Below, in pieces: positions 15,863 through 24,650 of a DNA stretch of 39,645 nucleotides (its first letter is position 1; each line of letters starts with the position of its first letter). Under the pieces are notes generated by a model, which was given only the letters and a program-made list of their open reading frames with translations, ran no database searches and was not told the origin of the DNA. Source of the stretch: Candidatus Poribacteria bacterium (GTDB taxonomy: Bacteria > Poribacteria > WGA-4E > WGA-3G). The DNA is taken from assembly GCA_003635185.1 (NCBI GenBank), contig PYJA01000076.1, forward strand, positions 1 to 39,645, read 5' to 3'. The position numbers and the translations under genes were made by a program.

Positions 15863-16048
15863 CTATTTTAGTCTAACGATTGTAAAGAAACAACCAAACT
15901 AAACCTAAAATTACTTATTGTGTTTTTAAAATTAAATTCGCTTTTGGTTTTTAAAATGCAAATTTTTCTGAAAAATGCAAAATCCCAAAACTACTTATTG
16001 CGAATTTTTATAGTTGTGTCTGATATTCGAAAAATTCTGACGAGAATT

Positions 16049-16897
16049 CTACCGAATATATTCCTCTCCACGATGCTTTGCAATCCATGTCTTCAACGGC
16101 ACATCCGCATCTGTCGGTTGCCACCAACCTTTAATATTCACACCATCCCCTAATAACTGCCGCCGAATTGGATCGCATTTTTCGAGAATCTCAGATGGCA
16201 TCAAGTTATAATCTAAACCGCGCAGCCAACGATAACTATAACCCATAAACAGGACTTTCCGCGTCACATCGGAGAAATTCCAACCGCGCGAATGCCACAT
16301 CCGCCGATCGAAAAGCACTGCTGTTCCTCGTTTAACAAGCAGGTCTATTGCACCTTCCGGGTCATCATCAGGATTACTACGAGGTGGTAAGGAGTCAAGT
16401 TTGTGGCTCCCCGGAATAAGACGCATTGCACCGTTATTCCGATGTGTAACATCACTTAGCCAATAACTCACTTTGAGTGAAAGGCGTGGATGCGGACGTT
16501 CCATCTCTGGAATAGGTCTGCCACCGTCCTGATGCCAACCTGCACCTTTATTGATACGTTGTGTTTCGGGAGGCTCTGGCGGATACATAATGAGGTGTGA
16601 AATATAAAGTTGGATATTCCACCCTAAGATATCCCAAAGCAGCGGAAAAACCTTCTTGTTATCAAGCAGTTCCAGTAGGATGTCGTCTTCAATCACTGTG
16701 CGGAATTTTGACAGCAATTTGTGCGGTGCCAGTCCCGATTTGGCGCGTTCTTCAGCGTCAATACGATCTGCGACTTTTTCTAACGCATCTACCATCTCAG
16801 GACTTATTGCATCTTCAACAACGAGGTAACCGGTATCGTTGAACGCTTTGAGTTGTTCATCTGTGGCACAGTATTCAAGCCAACTTATGTCCATCAT
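16049..16897 (-). CDS. Phytanoyl-CoA dioxygenase (PhyH) family protein
   Basis: This 282-residue Fe(II)/2-oxoglutarate oxygenase has the facial triad H122 and D124 (GWHQDGG) with distal H202 (MWHSRG), and R213 to bind 2-oxoglutarate (TRKVLFMGY). Other blocks, GYLVVEDAISPE and RLIPGSHK, are typical of the family. Such enzymes hydroxylate lipids or small metabolites; the substrate is not readable. It follows a Gfo/Idh/MocA gene by 21 bases and probably shares its mRNA. Two adjacent ATG codons (16897, 16894) could serve as the start. It lies just outside the AT-rich cassette. Confidence 0.9.
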   Translation of the reverse strand: MMDISWLEYCATDEQLKAFNDTGYLVVEDAISPEMVDALEKVADRIDAEERAKSGLAPHKLLSKFRTVIEDDILLELLDNKKVFPLLWDILGWNIQLYISHLIMYPPEPPETQRINKGAGWHQDGGRPIPEMERPHPRLSLKVSYWLSDVTHRNNGAMRLIPGSHKLDSLPPRSNPDDDPEGAIDLLVKRGTAVLFDRRMWHSRGWNFSDVTRKVLFMGYSYRWLRGLDYNLMPSEILEKCDPIRRQLLGDGVNIKGWWQPTDADVPLKTWIAKHRGEEYIR

Positions 16898-16918
16898 TGC
16901 CTTTCCGAATCTTTAATT

Positions 16919-18130
16919 TCAATCCTCAACCCGCTCAATTATCTCACCTGTTTCACGGTCTCTATAGATACGTTTCATTCTACCATCCGGCATCCGTTCA
17001 TCTTTGAGATGGGCATATCGTTCATCAGTGTCTGACTTTCCTGCTTGTGCGTCATCAGTTTCCGCTTCACCGCGCCAGTCTGCAAGTTCAACTGCTTCCC
17101 ACTGCTTTGTTTCTGCAGATTTATAGCAGGCATCAATGATAGCATTGACAACATAGCCATCATAAAAGGTTTCCAGTGGTTCCCTACCTTCGTCCATTGC
17201 GTTGAACATATCAAGGAACATATCCCGGTAACCGAGTTCAGCCACCTCATCGCCGACAGGAAAGAGCCAACCTGTATCGCTTTCGGCTTTTTCAGCGACA
17301 TAACCTCCTTGTCCGACAGCCGTAAACATCTCAAAGCCTGTTCGAAGCCAATGATTAAGCCAGATCGTGCCTTCGCTACCAGAAACTTCATCGCGTAAAT
17401 CCATACCACCGCGGAATGCCCAACCGACCTCAAATTGACCCATTGCGCCACTTTCAAATCGTATCAGCGCGATGCCGTGGTCCTCAGCATCAATCGGATG
17501 CACAAGTGTATCTGCCCAGCACATTACCTCAAGTGGTTTGTTGTTCTTCCCAACAAAATTTCGGATGATCTCAATGCAATGGCATCCCATATCAACAATT
17601 GCGCCACCACCTGCTTGTTCCAAATCCCAAAACCAATCACTATGCGGACCGGGATGTGTCTCTCTGGAACGCACCCATAAAATCTTACCAAGTGCACCGT
17701 TTTGAACGGATTCTAACGCCTTAAGCGTTTTAGGCGGGTATACCAAATCTTCCAGGTAACCGCCAAACACACCAGCGTTTTCAACGATATCTAACATCGC
17801 TTTTGCTTCTTCAGCGGTGCGTCCGAGTGGTTTCGTGCAAAGGATTGCCTTACCCGCTTCCGCTGCAAGTTCAACCGCTTTCAGATGTAAGTTGTTCGGC
17901 AATCCAATGACAACAGTATCTGTCTCAGGATGATTGATAGCTGCTGCCAAGTCGGTTGTTGCGTTAGGAATATCCCACTCTTTGGCAAATTCGGTTGCGC
18001 GTTCCTCACGTCGGGAGTAAACAACATGAACGCGGTCTGCACCGCGCTGATTATGAAGCGTCATCGTGTAAAACATGCCGATGAGTCCTGTGCCGAGCAT
18101 CGTAACTTTATGGTTTTTCTGTTCTGACAT
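16919..18130 (-). CDS. Gfo/Idh/MocA family oxidoreductase
   Basis: The 403-residue product has an N-terminal Rossmann fold with GTGLIG (13-18), the NAD-linked lysine K100 (CTKPLG, usually EKP), and the second-domain motif D180-x-G-x-H184 (DMGCHCIE). These enzymes oxidise or reduce sugars and cyclitols. About 60 residues at the C-terminus, rich in charge ([15 protein letters not shown]), go beyond the usual fold. GGAGG nine bases upstream supports ATG 18130. Adjacent to the PhyH gene, it may act on the same compound. Confidence 0.92.
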   Translation of the reverse strand: MSEQKNHKVTMLGTGLIGMFYTMTLHNQRGADRVHVVYSRREERATEFAKEWDIPNATTDLAAAINHPETDTVVIGLPNNLHLKAVELAAEAGKAILCTKPLGRTAEEAKAMLDIVENAGVFGGYLEDLVYPPKTLKALESVQNGALGKILWVRSRETHPGPHSDWFWDLEQAGGGAIVDMGCHCIEIIRNFVGKNNKPLEVMCWADTLVHPIDAEDHGIALIRFESGAMGQFEVGWAFRGGMDLRDEVSGSEGTIWLNHWLRTGFEMFTAVGQGGYVAEKAESDTGWLFPVGDEVAELGYRDMFLDMFNAMDEGREPLETFYDGYVVNAIIDACYKSAETKQWEAVELADWRGEAETDDAQAGKSDTDERYAHLKDERMPDGRMKRIYRDRETGEIIERVED

Positions 18131-18207
18131 TCATTCCTCCATTAAAAGTGTTTTAAAAAGAAAGATTAGGCAAGATAACCTAATGCTTCGTCAACATATT
18201 ATTGTCC

Positions 18208-18273
18208 GTCGCGATTCGGAGATCGCTCCTACCGATAGACCGCTTATGGTAGGAGGGAACTCCGATTCCCGAC
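18208..18273. repeat. Imperfect inverted repeat of the TCGGAG...CTCCTACC type
   Basis: The 26-base arm GTCGCGATTCGGAGATCG... (18208-18233) is an inverted match of 18248-18273 at about 21 positions. It lies in the 192-base gap between the Gfo/Idh/MocA and Ycf48-like genes and may be a dispersed repeat or a terminator. The rest of the gap shows nothing. Confidence 0.45.
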
Positions 18274-18322
18274 TACTTTCAAGACCTATCAATTAGCACT
18301 TGACTAAGCACTAACCCACAAA

Positions 18323-19426
18323 CTATTTCGTTTTGTATGCTGAAATCACACCCCAGTCATCAACTGTCCAGCAGTGATCTTTATCTGTAGCATGGACACC
18401 TTTGAGAGTTCCGCCGCTCCCGCCAGCTTTTGAAGCATTCCACTTTTTACCGCCATCTACAGTATGTAAAACAGCATTATAATCTCCAACTGTCCAACCT
18501 ATCATATTATCCACAAACATAATATCTTGGAGATTATCATAAGAATCAGTTTTCTGCTGCTTCCATGTTTTGCCACCATCGCTTGTGTGAAGAATTAATC
18601 CCTCTTGTCCACAAATCCATCCAGTCTTTTCATCGGAAAAATGGATGCCGAACAAGTTGTTATCGAAACCAGCATCCTGCTTTTCCCATGTTTCACCACC
18701 ATCTGTAGTATGCAGGAGCGTTCCATAAGACCCAATAATCCAACCTATAGTTGGTGAAACAAACCAGATATTTTCCAAGTTATTCCGCGTCTCCCCTACA
18801 CGTGCACGTTCTGAGCTGCCCACCCATGTTTCACCGCCATCGGTAGTTTTGAGAATAGTGTTCTCTGAACCCACGATGAAACCGACCGTCTCACTGATTA
18901 TCTGAATTCCCATTAAGTTGGCACGTATTCCACCTCTACGCGGGTTATTACTTTGCCCTGCAGCCTCGCTTCTTGCTATTTTTCGGTTCCATGTTTTCCC
19001 ACCATCTTTAGTTTTTAAAATAGTCCCTCTTGCACCCGTAATGTAGCCTACCTTTTCATTGACAAAATAGATATTATAGAGCGTAGGAGAACCGCCGCCT
19101 CTGAAGCCTGGCGGAGGACCACCCCCAGCACCAGCGGGTCGCCCAGATGTCTGTCCTGTAGGGGCACCGGAAGGACGCATATTGATCTCTTTTTTCGCCC
19201 AAGTTTTCCCACCATCTTCTGTCACAAGTATCAAACCTCTATCTCCAACCACTAAACCGTTTTGATTATCCCAAAAATGCACATCATGCAACATCCCTTG
19301 AACGCCATCATTACGGATGAAATCGTCTTCTCGTAAGACAGTCCAATTCGTTTCAGCCATCGTGTCCGAAAAAGAGAGCATGATACCGATAAGTAAAATG
19401 AAAAAAGTTATAATCGTTCTCAGCAT
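18323..19426 (-). CDS. Secreted Ycf48-like/BNR beta-propeller protein
   Basis: The 367-residue product begins with a signal peptide (MLRTIITFFILLIG... ending MAE). Six blades follow with DGGKTW-type turns: DGGKTWAKK, DGGKTWNRK, DGGETWVGS, DGGETWEKQ, DGGKTWKQQ and DGGKKWNAS. The family includes the photosystem II factor Ycf48, but outside phototrophs these proteins are secreted propellers of unknown role. Between blades one and two sits a Gly/Pro/Arg-rich loop (PTGQTSGRPAGAGGGPPPGF). AAGGAG six bases before ATG 19426 chooses this start over an earlier in-frame one. Confidence 0.85.
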   Translation of the reverse strand: MLRTIITFFILLIGIMLSFSDTMAETNWTVLREDDFIRNDGVQGMLHDVHFWDNQNGLVVGDRGLILVTEDGGKTWAKKEINMRPSGAPTGQTSGRPAGAGGGPPPGFRGGGSPTLYNIYFVNEKVGYITGARGTILKTKDGGKTWNRKIARSEAAGQSNNPRRGGIRANLMGIQIISETVGFIVGSENTILKTTDGGETWVGSSERARVGETRNNLENIWFVSPTIGWIIGSYGTLLHTTDGGETWEKQDAGFDNNLFGIHFSDEKTGWICGQEGLILHTSDGGKTWKQQKTDSYDNLQDIMFVDNMIGWTVGDYNAVLHTVDGGKKWNASKAGGSGGTLKGVHATDKDHCWTVDDWGVISAYKTK

Positions 19427-19465
19427 GTCAATCTCCTTTTTATAAACTATAATATACACTCTTAC

Positions 19466-20182
19466 TTATGTGAAAAATTCCTCATTATGAGGTCGCACAT
19501 CCACCTCAAAACTCCATGCGCTACGTTCTTGTTGCACAAGTGCCCAATAAGTATCGGCAATAGAATCAGGTGCAAGCAACGGTTCATCTTCTTCCAACTG
19601 ATACCGGTCTCTAATACCCGGTGTGTCAATCACACCATCAATAATGACGTGCGCTACGTGGATACCGTTTGGTCCAACTTCACGGGCAAGTGAAGATGCT
19701 AAACCACGCATTGCAAATTTGGCACTGCTAAATGCGATTGCGCCTGCTCTGCCACGCACTGCAGATGTCGCACCGGAAAAGAGGATTGTCCCGCTACCTT
19801 TTTTAATCATTCCTGGTACTACCTGTTTAACACACAGAAAAGCACCGAGTGTACAAACGCGCCATGCGTTTTCGAATGCATCAGGTGTCAGTTCTGCCAG
19901 GTTACCCCATGCTGCATTTCCGGCGTGGTTCACCAAGATATCTGGATCCCCTAATTCGTCACGAATCTGACTAAAACTCGCGGCAACTTGTTTAGCATCC
20001 GTTATATCTGTTGGGATGGGGATAACTGATACGCCTGTTGCTTCCAATTTGTTTGATAAATTGATACTGTATGCGGATGAACGCGACAACAAGGCAAGGT
20101 TGCATCCTTCGCTTGCGAATTTTCGTGCGATCGCCGCACCTAAACCCGGGCCTACACCCGCAATCACTGCAATTTTTGACAT
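19466..20182 (-). CDS. Short-chain dehydrogenase/reductase, catalytic Tyr replaced by Phe
   Basis: The 238-residue Rossmann protein has the cofactor motif GVGPGLG (9-15), NHAG (85-88, usually NNAG), a Ser-containing FSGATS (135-140), and FSSAK at 151-155 where the family normally has YxxxK. F151 thus takes the place of the catalytic Tyr, and K155 is kept. A subgroup of SDRs with F here is known, so this may be a non-classical reductase rather than a dead protein. AGGAGGAG supports ATG 20182. It lies 51 bases after the aldo/keto reductase and probably shares its mRNA. Confidence 0.88.
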   Translation of the reverse strand: MSKIAVIAGVGPGLGAAIARKFASEGCNLALLSRSSAYSINLSNKLEATGVSVIPIPTDITDAKQVAASFSQIRDELGDPDILVNHAGNAAWGNLAELTPDAFENAWRVCTLGAFLCVKQVVPGMIKKGSGTILFSGATSAVRGRAGAIAFSSAKFAMRGLASSLAREVGPNGIHVAHVIIDGVIDTPGIRDRYQLEEDEPLLAPDSIADTYWALVQQERSAWSFEVDVRPHNEEFFT

Positions 20183-20233
20183 GTTGATCTCCTCCTTATT
20201 AGGAAAATATGTAAATATCTTATTCGATGCGTT

Positions 20234-21265
20234 TCAAGACAACTTAAGTGGCATATTAACCGCATTATCCCGACGTTCATGCATATTCTTTTCCATCGCT
20301 TCGGGATATCGGTCTGGCAGATAGGAAACTTCGTTTAGTCGTTGAAGTGCTTCTCCTTCCAACTGCCAACCAGCGGCACCAAGATTGTCCTGCAAATGTG
20401 TAGCGTGTCGTGCCCCGACAATCACAGAGGTCATCGCCCGTTGTTCAAGCACCCAGCGGAGTGCTATCTGTGCGGGACTATGCCCCAATTGCTCTGCAAC
20501 CTCAAAGAGAGTTTGTAACGTCTCATCTGCGTTTGCGGCAAAATAACGTTGCGGAAACGCCCACCCTTCTGCTGATCGCGATTCTGCTTGCGTGCGTTCA
20601 CCGGGTTTGTATTTGCCAGAAAGAAATCCACCTGCTAATGGACTCCACACAACAATTCCTAACCCTTTATATTCACAGAGTGGTACCAACTCCTGCTCTA
20701 TATCACGCACAACGAGACTATATTGCGGTTGATAGCATACAAACTGCGCTAAGTTAAGCGAATCGCTAAGCCACAACGCTTCAGATAACCGCCAAGCTTG
20801 GTAGTTACTGCACGCTGTGTAACGCACCTTCCCCTGGCGAACAAGGTCATCTAATGCACGCAGCATCTCTTCCAAAGGGGTCTGCGTATCAACGTGATGG
20901 ATATAATAGATGTCCACATATTCCATCTGCAATCGTTTAAGGCTGTCGTCAATCGCCTGCATGATATGCACACGGGACATTCCAGAATCGTTCGGACCGG
21001 AACCCATTGGATTGAAGAACTTGGTAGCTACAATCGCATCCCTGCGCCTGCCTTTAAGTGCCTTACCGAGCAATACTTCCGACTCTCCACCGCCATAAGA
21101 ATTAGCAGTATCAAAAAAGTTCACGCCTGCATCCCACGCGAGATGTACCATGCGTTCGGATTCTGTTTCATCTGCACCGTGACCAAATGTCATTGTGCCT
21201 AAGCAAATTTCGGAGACCTTCAGGCCGCTTTTGCCAAGTTTTCTATATTCCACTATTCTCTCCAT
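20234..21265 (-). CDS. Aldo/keto reductase
   Basis: This 343-residue TIM-barrel NADPH oxidoreductase has the full tetrad D52 and Y57 (FDTANSYGGGESE), K82 (ATKF) and H123 (YIHHVD), and the C-terminal cofactor region SVIVGARHATHLQDN. It resembles the YajO/Tas-like group that reduces sugars and aldehydes. It starts eight bases after the stop of the AAA ATPase gene, so the two are likely co-transcribed. The residue positions and length (usual about 330) are normal. Confidence 0.92.
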   Translation of the reverse strand: MERIVEYRKLGKSGLKVSEICLGTMTFGHGADETESERMVHLAWDAGVNFFDTANSYGGGESEVLLGKALKGRRRDAIVATKFFNPMGSGPNDSGMSRVHIMQAIDDSLKRLQMEYVDIYYIHHVDTQTPLEEMLRALDDLVRQGKVRYTACSNYQAWRLSEALWLSDSLNLAQFVCYQPQYSLVVRDIEQELVPLCEYKGLGIVVWSPLAGGFLSGKYKPGERTQAESRSAEGWAFPQRYFAANADETLQTLFEVAEQLGHSPAQIALRWVLEQRAMTSVIVGARHATHLQDNLGAAGWQLEGEALQRLNEVSYLPDRYPEAMEKNMHERRDNAVNMPLKLS

Positions 21266-21273
21266 CTTTTCGG

Positions 21274-23007
21274 TTACAGGTTACCCAACGGCGCAGCTTT
21301 ATTGGCAATTTCTAAAATGCCACCAAGCACGTCAGTAATTTCCGGATCAATCTGATCTGCTGGAACGTATTGGACTAAAGTATGATAATTCGTTTTTTGC
21401 ATGAGGTTAGGCAACTCAAGTTTTTTAAAAAATGAAGTGAACAACGGATCCAGAAATTCAGTACTGACTTTCGTGTTTGGTGACCAAGGCGATTCTTGAC
21501 CAAGTGTTTCTCGGGCTTTTTCAATTTCTGTAATTTGTTCTTTCATTATAGATGCACAATCTTCTGAGGACAATGTGTCGCCAGTGTGTTCCACTGCCGC
21601 ATTGCGTGCCCAATTGGTTAGCACATGTTTACTGGAAACAATATAATTTTCAATTTCACGACACTGCCAAGCATACTCCGTTAATTCAGATCGTGAGCGA
21701 AGTTTACTATCAATCCTATCAAAGAGGCAAAATCCCACCAAATCTGGTTTTGCTTCACGTAAACCGTAAAAGTGATTACGGGCTTCACGCGGCTGGTTGC
21801 CAACATAGTGTACATAAGGTGATTCTAATACATCTTTGGCAGGATGGTCAAGCTTCTGAGCAAATGCTTGTAAAATTGGAAGATCGGTAGCACCTTCAAG
21901 ATAGAGGACCCATCCTTGTTGTTCTGCTTGATAGTACTGCTCAGAACCAATTGTCCCAAGTGATTTCAATAGTTGGCTGCCGCGGTCATCAATTCGATGC
22001 GGTTTGCCGAGAAACGCAATAACAACATCACGTTTTGCTGCCTCATTAAGAATTACCTCAGAATGACTGGCGGCAACAATTTGGCTACCATGCTCTCGTG
22101 CTAATTCTGTCAACACTTGGTAAATCTGCCGTTGTCGAAGAATTTCAAGATGAGCATCAGGTTCATCAAGCAGAAGCACAGAACCGGGATGTGCAGCAAT
22201 ATATGCAAGTAACAGTAAAGTTTGTTGCAACCCACGTCCTGATGAGGATAGGTCAAGAGAGATGCCGGACTCATCAAGATAGGTCATTACAAACTCCCCT
22301 CGTTCTTTAATATAATCCGGTTTATCAAGTTGCACACCAAATAACATACGAATTTGATCACAGAGTTTTTTCCATGTTTCAGGATTCTGTGAAACCTGAT
22401 AGCATAGGTTACGTAAAACGTCTGCAGTACGACCCTCTCCTATCCGGACATCAATTGTTCCTTGTTCTAATCGGATTTCATTAGATGTGAGCCCAGACAT
22501 CGGCGGAAGATAGACAACAGAAAAAACACCTACTTCGTCCGGAATAGCCATTCGGGAGGTTACCTTCCCATTTTCTTCTGATATTCTCAAGGGACGGCAG
22601 TAAAAAGATTCTTGATTGGCATAATCAAATTCCAAACCGCATTTCCAGTTTTTACCATTAGTAATACCTTCAACGATAATATCTATGCGAATGTTTTGGG
22701 TTTGTTGTTTACCGTTAATCTTCTCTGTGTCACGGACCTGCAAGTTCCGCCAGAGCAAACGAGCACTTGGAACGGGAACAGAGAGGAGGTGGAGTCGATT
22801 GATAACAACTCCCGAACGTTTTACCGAATTCGGTTTTCCCTTATGATTCTCGTTCCATCGTTTGAGTCCTATTTCCCACAAAGTCAGAGCCTGTAATGCT
22901 GTCGTTTTGCCAGAATTATTTGGACCGATGAAGACAACAGGGTTCCCTAATTCGACTTCAATCTCCCCAAATCTTTTGAAATTACGACAAATCAATTTCG
23001 TTAGCAT
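21274..23007 (-). CDS. AAA ATPase with a TOPRIM/DUF4435-like nuclease domain (OLD-like)
   Basis: The 577-residue protein has an ABC/SMC-type ATPase domain: Walker A GPNNSGKTT (28-36), signature SSSGRG (254-259), Walker B VLLLDEPD (277-284) and an H-loop ASHS (313-316). The C-terminal part shows TOPRIM-like residues: E371 (LYLEGATDLP), D430 and D433 (LFDRID) and REIENYIV (450-457), the last typical of DUF4435. This is the architecture of OLD-family nucleases, several of which act in phage defence. There is no UvrD-type partner as in Gabija. GGAG six bases before the ATG supports the start. Confidence 0.88.
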   Translation of the reverse strand: MLTKLICRNFKRFGEIEVELGNPVVFIGPNNSGKTTALQALTLWEIGLKRWNENHKGKPNSVKRSGVVINRLHLLSVPVPSARLLWRNLQVRDTEKINGKQQTQNIRIDIIVEGITNGKNWKCGLEFDYANQESFYCRPLRISEENGKVTSRMAIPDEVGVFSVVYLPPMSGLTSNEIRLEQGTIDVRIGEGRTADVLRNLCYQVSQNPETWKKLCDQIRMLFGVQLDKPDYIKERGEFVMTYLDESGISLDLSSSGRGLQQTLLLLAYIAAHPGSVLLLDEPDAHLEILRQRQIYQVLTELAREHGSQIVAASHSEVILNEAAKRDVVIAFLGKPHRIDDRGSQLLKSLGTIGSEQYYQAEQQGWVLYLEGATDLPILQAFAQKLDHPAKDVLESPYVHYVGNQPREARNHFYGLREAKPDLVGFCLFDRIDSKLRSRSELTEYAWQCREIENYIVSSKHVLTNWARNAAVEHTGDTLSSEDCASIMKEQITEIEKARETLGQESPWSPNTKVSTEFLDPLFTSFFKKLELPNLMQKTNYHTLVQYVPADQIDPEITDVLGGILEIANKAAPLGNL

Positions 23008-23051
23008 TTTTGCTCCAGAATAGTTAAAATTACAATTATTCCACCATCTGA

Positions 23052-23531
23052 TTAACTACTATCTTCTTCAAGAATCAGGTATCTTTCGCCAGAATACCCT
23101 TCACCTCTTAATTCATGTTCCCAATCAACAAATCCCAAACCTTCATAGAGTCGCGCGGCAGCTTCATTTTCCCTGACATGACTTGTAGCAATCCGTTCAA
23201 CTTCTGGGTGTAATTTCAATCTACGTATCACTTCAAGCATAGCTGCCCTACCATAACCCTTTCTTTGAAACTTTTTATCTATCATCAACCGTAAGATGAA
23301 ACCGACGGCATCGGTAAGTTCATACATTGTGAATCCTACCATAGATGGATTCGCTTGGTAATGCGCTTTTGAGTCATAGATGCCGAAAGGATGATATGTC
23401 GGATTGACAAATGCTTCGGCAAGAGAAAGCACATTGCTGGCAACAAATTTCTTTTGAGTATCAGCGACCTTTAGAGAAATACACTCATTAAAATTTGTTT
23501 GCGTGATTGGTCTGAGCGATACCGCAACCAT
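23052..23531 (-). CDS. GNAT-family N-acetyltransferase (spermidine/diamine acetyltransferase-like)
   Basis: The 159-residue product has the acetyl-CoA loop RKGYGRAAM and the C-terminal ENEAAARLYEGLGF that define GNAT enzymes. The start VSLRPITQTNFNECISLKV and the centre FGIYDSKAHYQANPSMVGFTMY resemble BltD/PaiA-like polyamine acetyltransferases. AGAGGAGG just upstream favours ATG 23531; the upstream TTG is a weak alternative. It lies 44 bases before the AAA ATPase gene and 39 after a Gfo/Idh/MocA gene. The substrate is inferred only from resemblance. Confidence 0.85.
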   Translation of the reverse strand: MVAVSLRPITQTNFNECISLKVADTQKKFVASNVLSLAEAFVNPTYHPFGIYDSKAHYQANPSMVGFTMYELTDAVGFILRLMIDKKFQRKGYGRAAMLEVIRRLKLHPEVERIATSHVRENEAAARLYEGLGFVDWEHELRGEGYSGERYLILEEDSS

Positions 23532-23570
23532 TAGCCTCCTCTTGTAGATGGATGTTAACAACTTGATCTC

Positions 23571-24617
23571 TTACAAAACAGTGACGGTTTCACCTTCAGA
23601 ACGAAGCCCTGCCTCATACACCTTCATGACCTCTAATGCAAACTCAAGCGCCCCTTGCTCAGCAGGCTTTCCCTCCAGAATACAATCGCAGAAATATCGC
23701 ATCTCTTGATAGAAACCTTGGACGAAAAGTCCTTTGTTTTCAAGCGTGCCGAGACTGTATTGCGGTTCCCAAACGATGGCACCACTATCAAAATTTTCTG
23801 ACACAAAACTTGTACTGCCGCTGTAGTTGAACTGCATACCGCGTTGTAATAAAACCTGCGTGCCGTTCCGAATTTCAGCGTGGCATCCCTCACCAAAGAA
23901 CTGGTAAAGCTCAGAGGGTTGACCGTGCCTCGCGCCATCTGCCAAATGGAAATTACCAAGCGCGCCGCTGGCAAATTCTAAGACACACACGCCACCACCG
24001 CGTTTACCTCGATGCACTGTCACAGATGATACCTTTCCACCCACTGCCAACAGCAACGATAACGGATGAACCCCGTTTTGCAGCCAATTCGTATGCTCGC
24101 CCTCACGCAGCACACGTTTGCCATCACTCGGAATAGTCATCGGATAAACACCCAATAGTGTCCGCAGCGGTCCGTACTTTTCTGTCCTAAAGATTTCAAT
24201 GATTTTCTGTGTAGCAGGCATGAACGCCTTTTTGAATCCGACAACAACAACGCGGTCTTTTCGGTGGCGAATCATCTCCTCAACTTCACTGGCGAACATG
24301 CCCGGTGGTTTTTCTAACCAGACATGAACACCTGCATCTAACGCCTCACAGGTTAATTCTGGGTGGAGACGTGGTGGAACACACAGAAATACTGCATCTA
24401 ATGCCTCGTTCCGTAACATCTCTGCCATGTTTTCATAACACGCCTTCACGCCGTACTGTTCAGCAGTCTGTTTAGCACGTTCAATGTTTACATCACAAAA
24501 TGCTTTTAGCCGAACCGGGAGAAATGTCATCGTTGGCAAAACATTTCTATATGCATGGGACCCAACACCAACGACTGCTATGTTCAGTCTCTCTTCAAAG
24601 TCTCTTTGGTAACTCAT
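23571..24617 (-). CDS. Gfo/Idh/MocA family oxidoreductase (second)
   Basis: The 348-residue product has the Rossmann motif VVGVGSHA near residue 15, the cofactor lysine in WLEKPPG, and a second domain starting [14 protein letters not shown], where the usual D-x-G-x-H Asp is replaced by Asn. The other family features are normal. It differs strongly from the two other members in this window, so they are not recent copies. It begins 33 bases after the S10 peptidase stop. The substrate is unknown. Confidence 0.9.
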   Translation of the reverse strand: MSYQRDFEERLNIAVVGVGSHAYRNVLPTMTFLPVRLKAFCDVNIERAKQTAEQYGVKACYENMAEMLRNEALDAVFLCVPPRLHPELTCEALDAGVHVWLEKPPGMFASEVEEMIRHRKDRVVVVGFKKAFMPATQKIIEIFRTEKYGPLRTLLGVYPMTIPSDGKRVLREGEHTNWLQNGVHPLSLLLAVGGKVSSVTVHRGKRGGGVCVLEFASGALGNFHLADGARHGQPSELYQFFGEGCHAEIRNGTQVLLQRGMQFNYSGSTSFVSENFDSGAIVWEPQYSLGTLENKGLFVQGFYQEMRYFCDCILEGKPAEQGALEFALEVMKVYEAGLRSEGETVTVL

Positions 24618-24650
24618 ACCTGCTTAGTAATTCCTCAGCGTGGGCAGCAT

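Larger units (their letters stand above)
14541..16001. mobile_element. AT-rich cassette with 45-bp terminal inverted repeats and 9-bp direct repeats
   Basis: The 45-base ends at 14541-14585 and 15957-16001 are inverted copies matching at 42 positions, starting GCAATAAGTAGTTTT. Outside them, AATTTTTAT occurs at 14532-14540 and again at 16003-16011, one base off the right end. These are the marks of a transposition event. The 1.46-kb interior is clearly more AT-rich than its neighbours. It holds one lipoprotein gene, a promoter with hairpins, and a 91-bp inverted-repeat unit, but no transposase. A second, diverged copy of the end motif (AAAATTACTTATTG) lies near 15907. Confidence 0.65.

Noticed and set aside
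18323..19426. Photosynthesis gene cluster suggested by the Ycf48-like protein
   Set aside because: No other photosynthesis gene is present, and secreted Ycf48-like propellers are common in non-phototrophs.
21274..23531. Gabija or another known two-gene defence system
   Set aside because: The ATPase/TOPRIM protein is present, but no UvrD-like helicase or other known partner is adjacent; only a GNAT protein and an oxidoreductase are.
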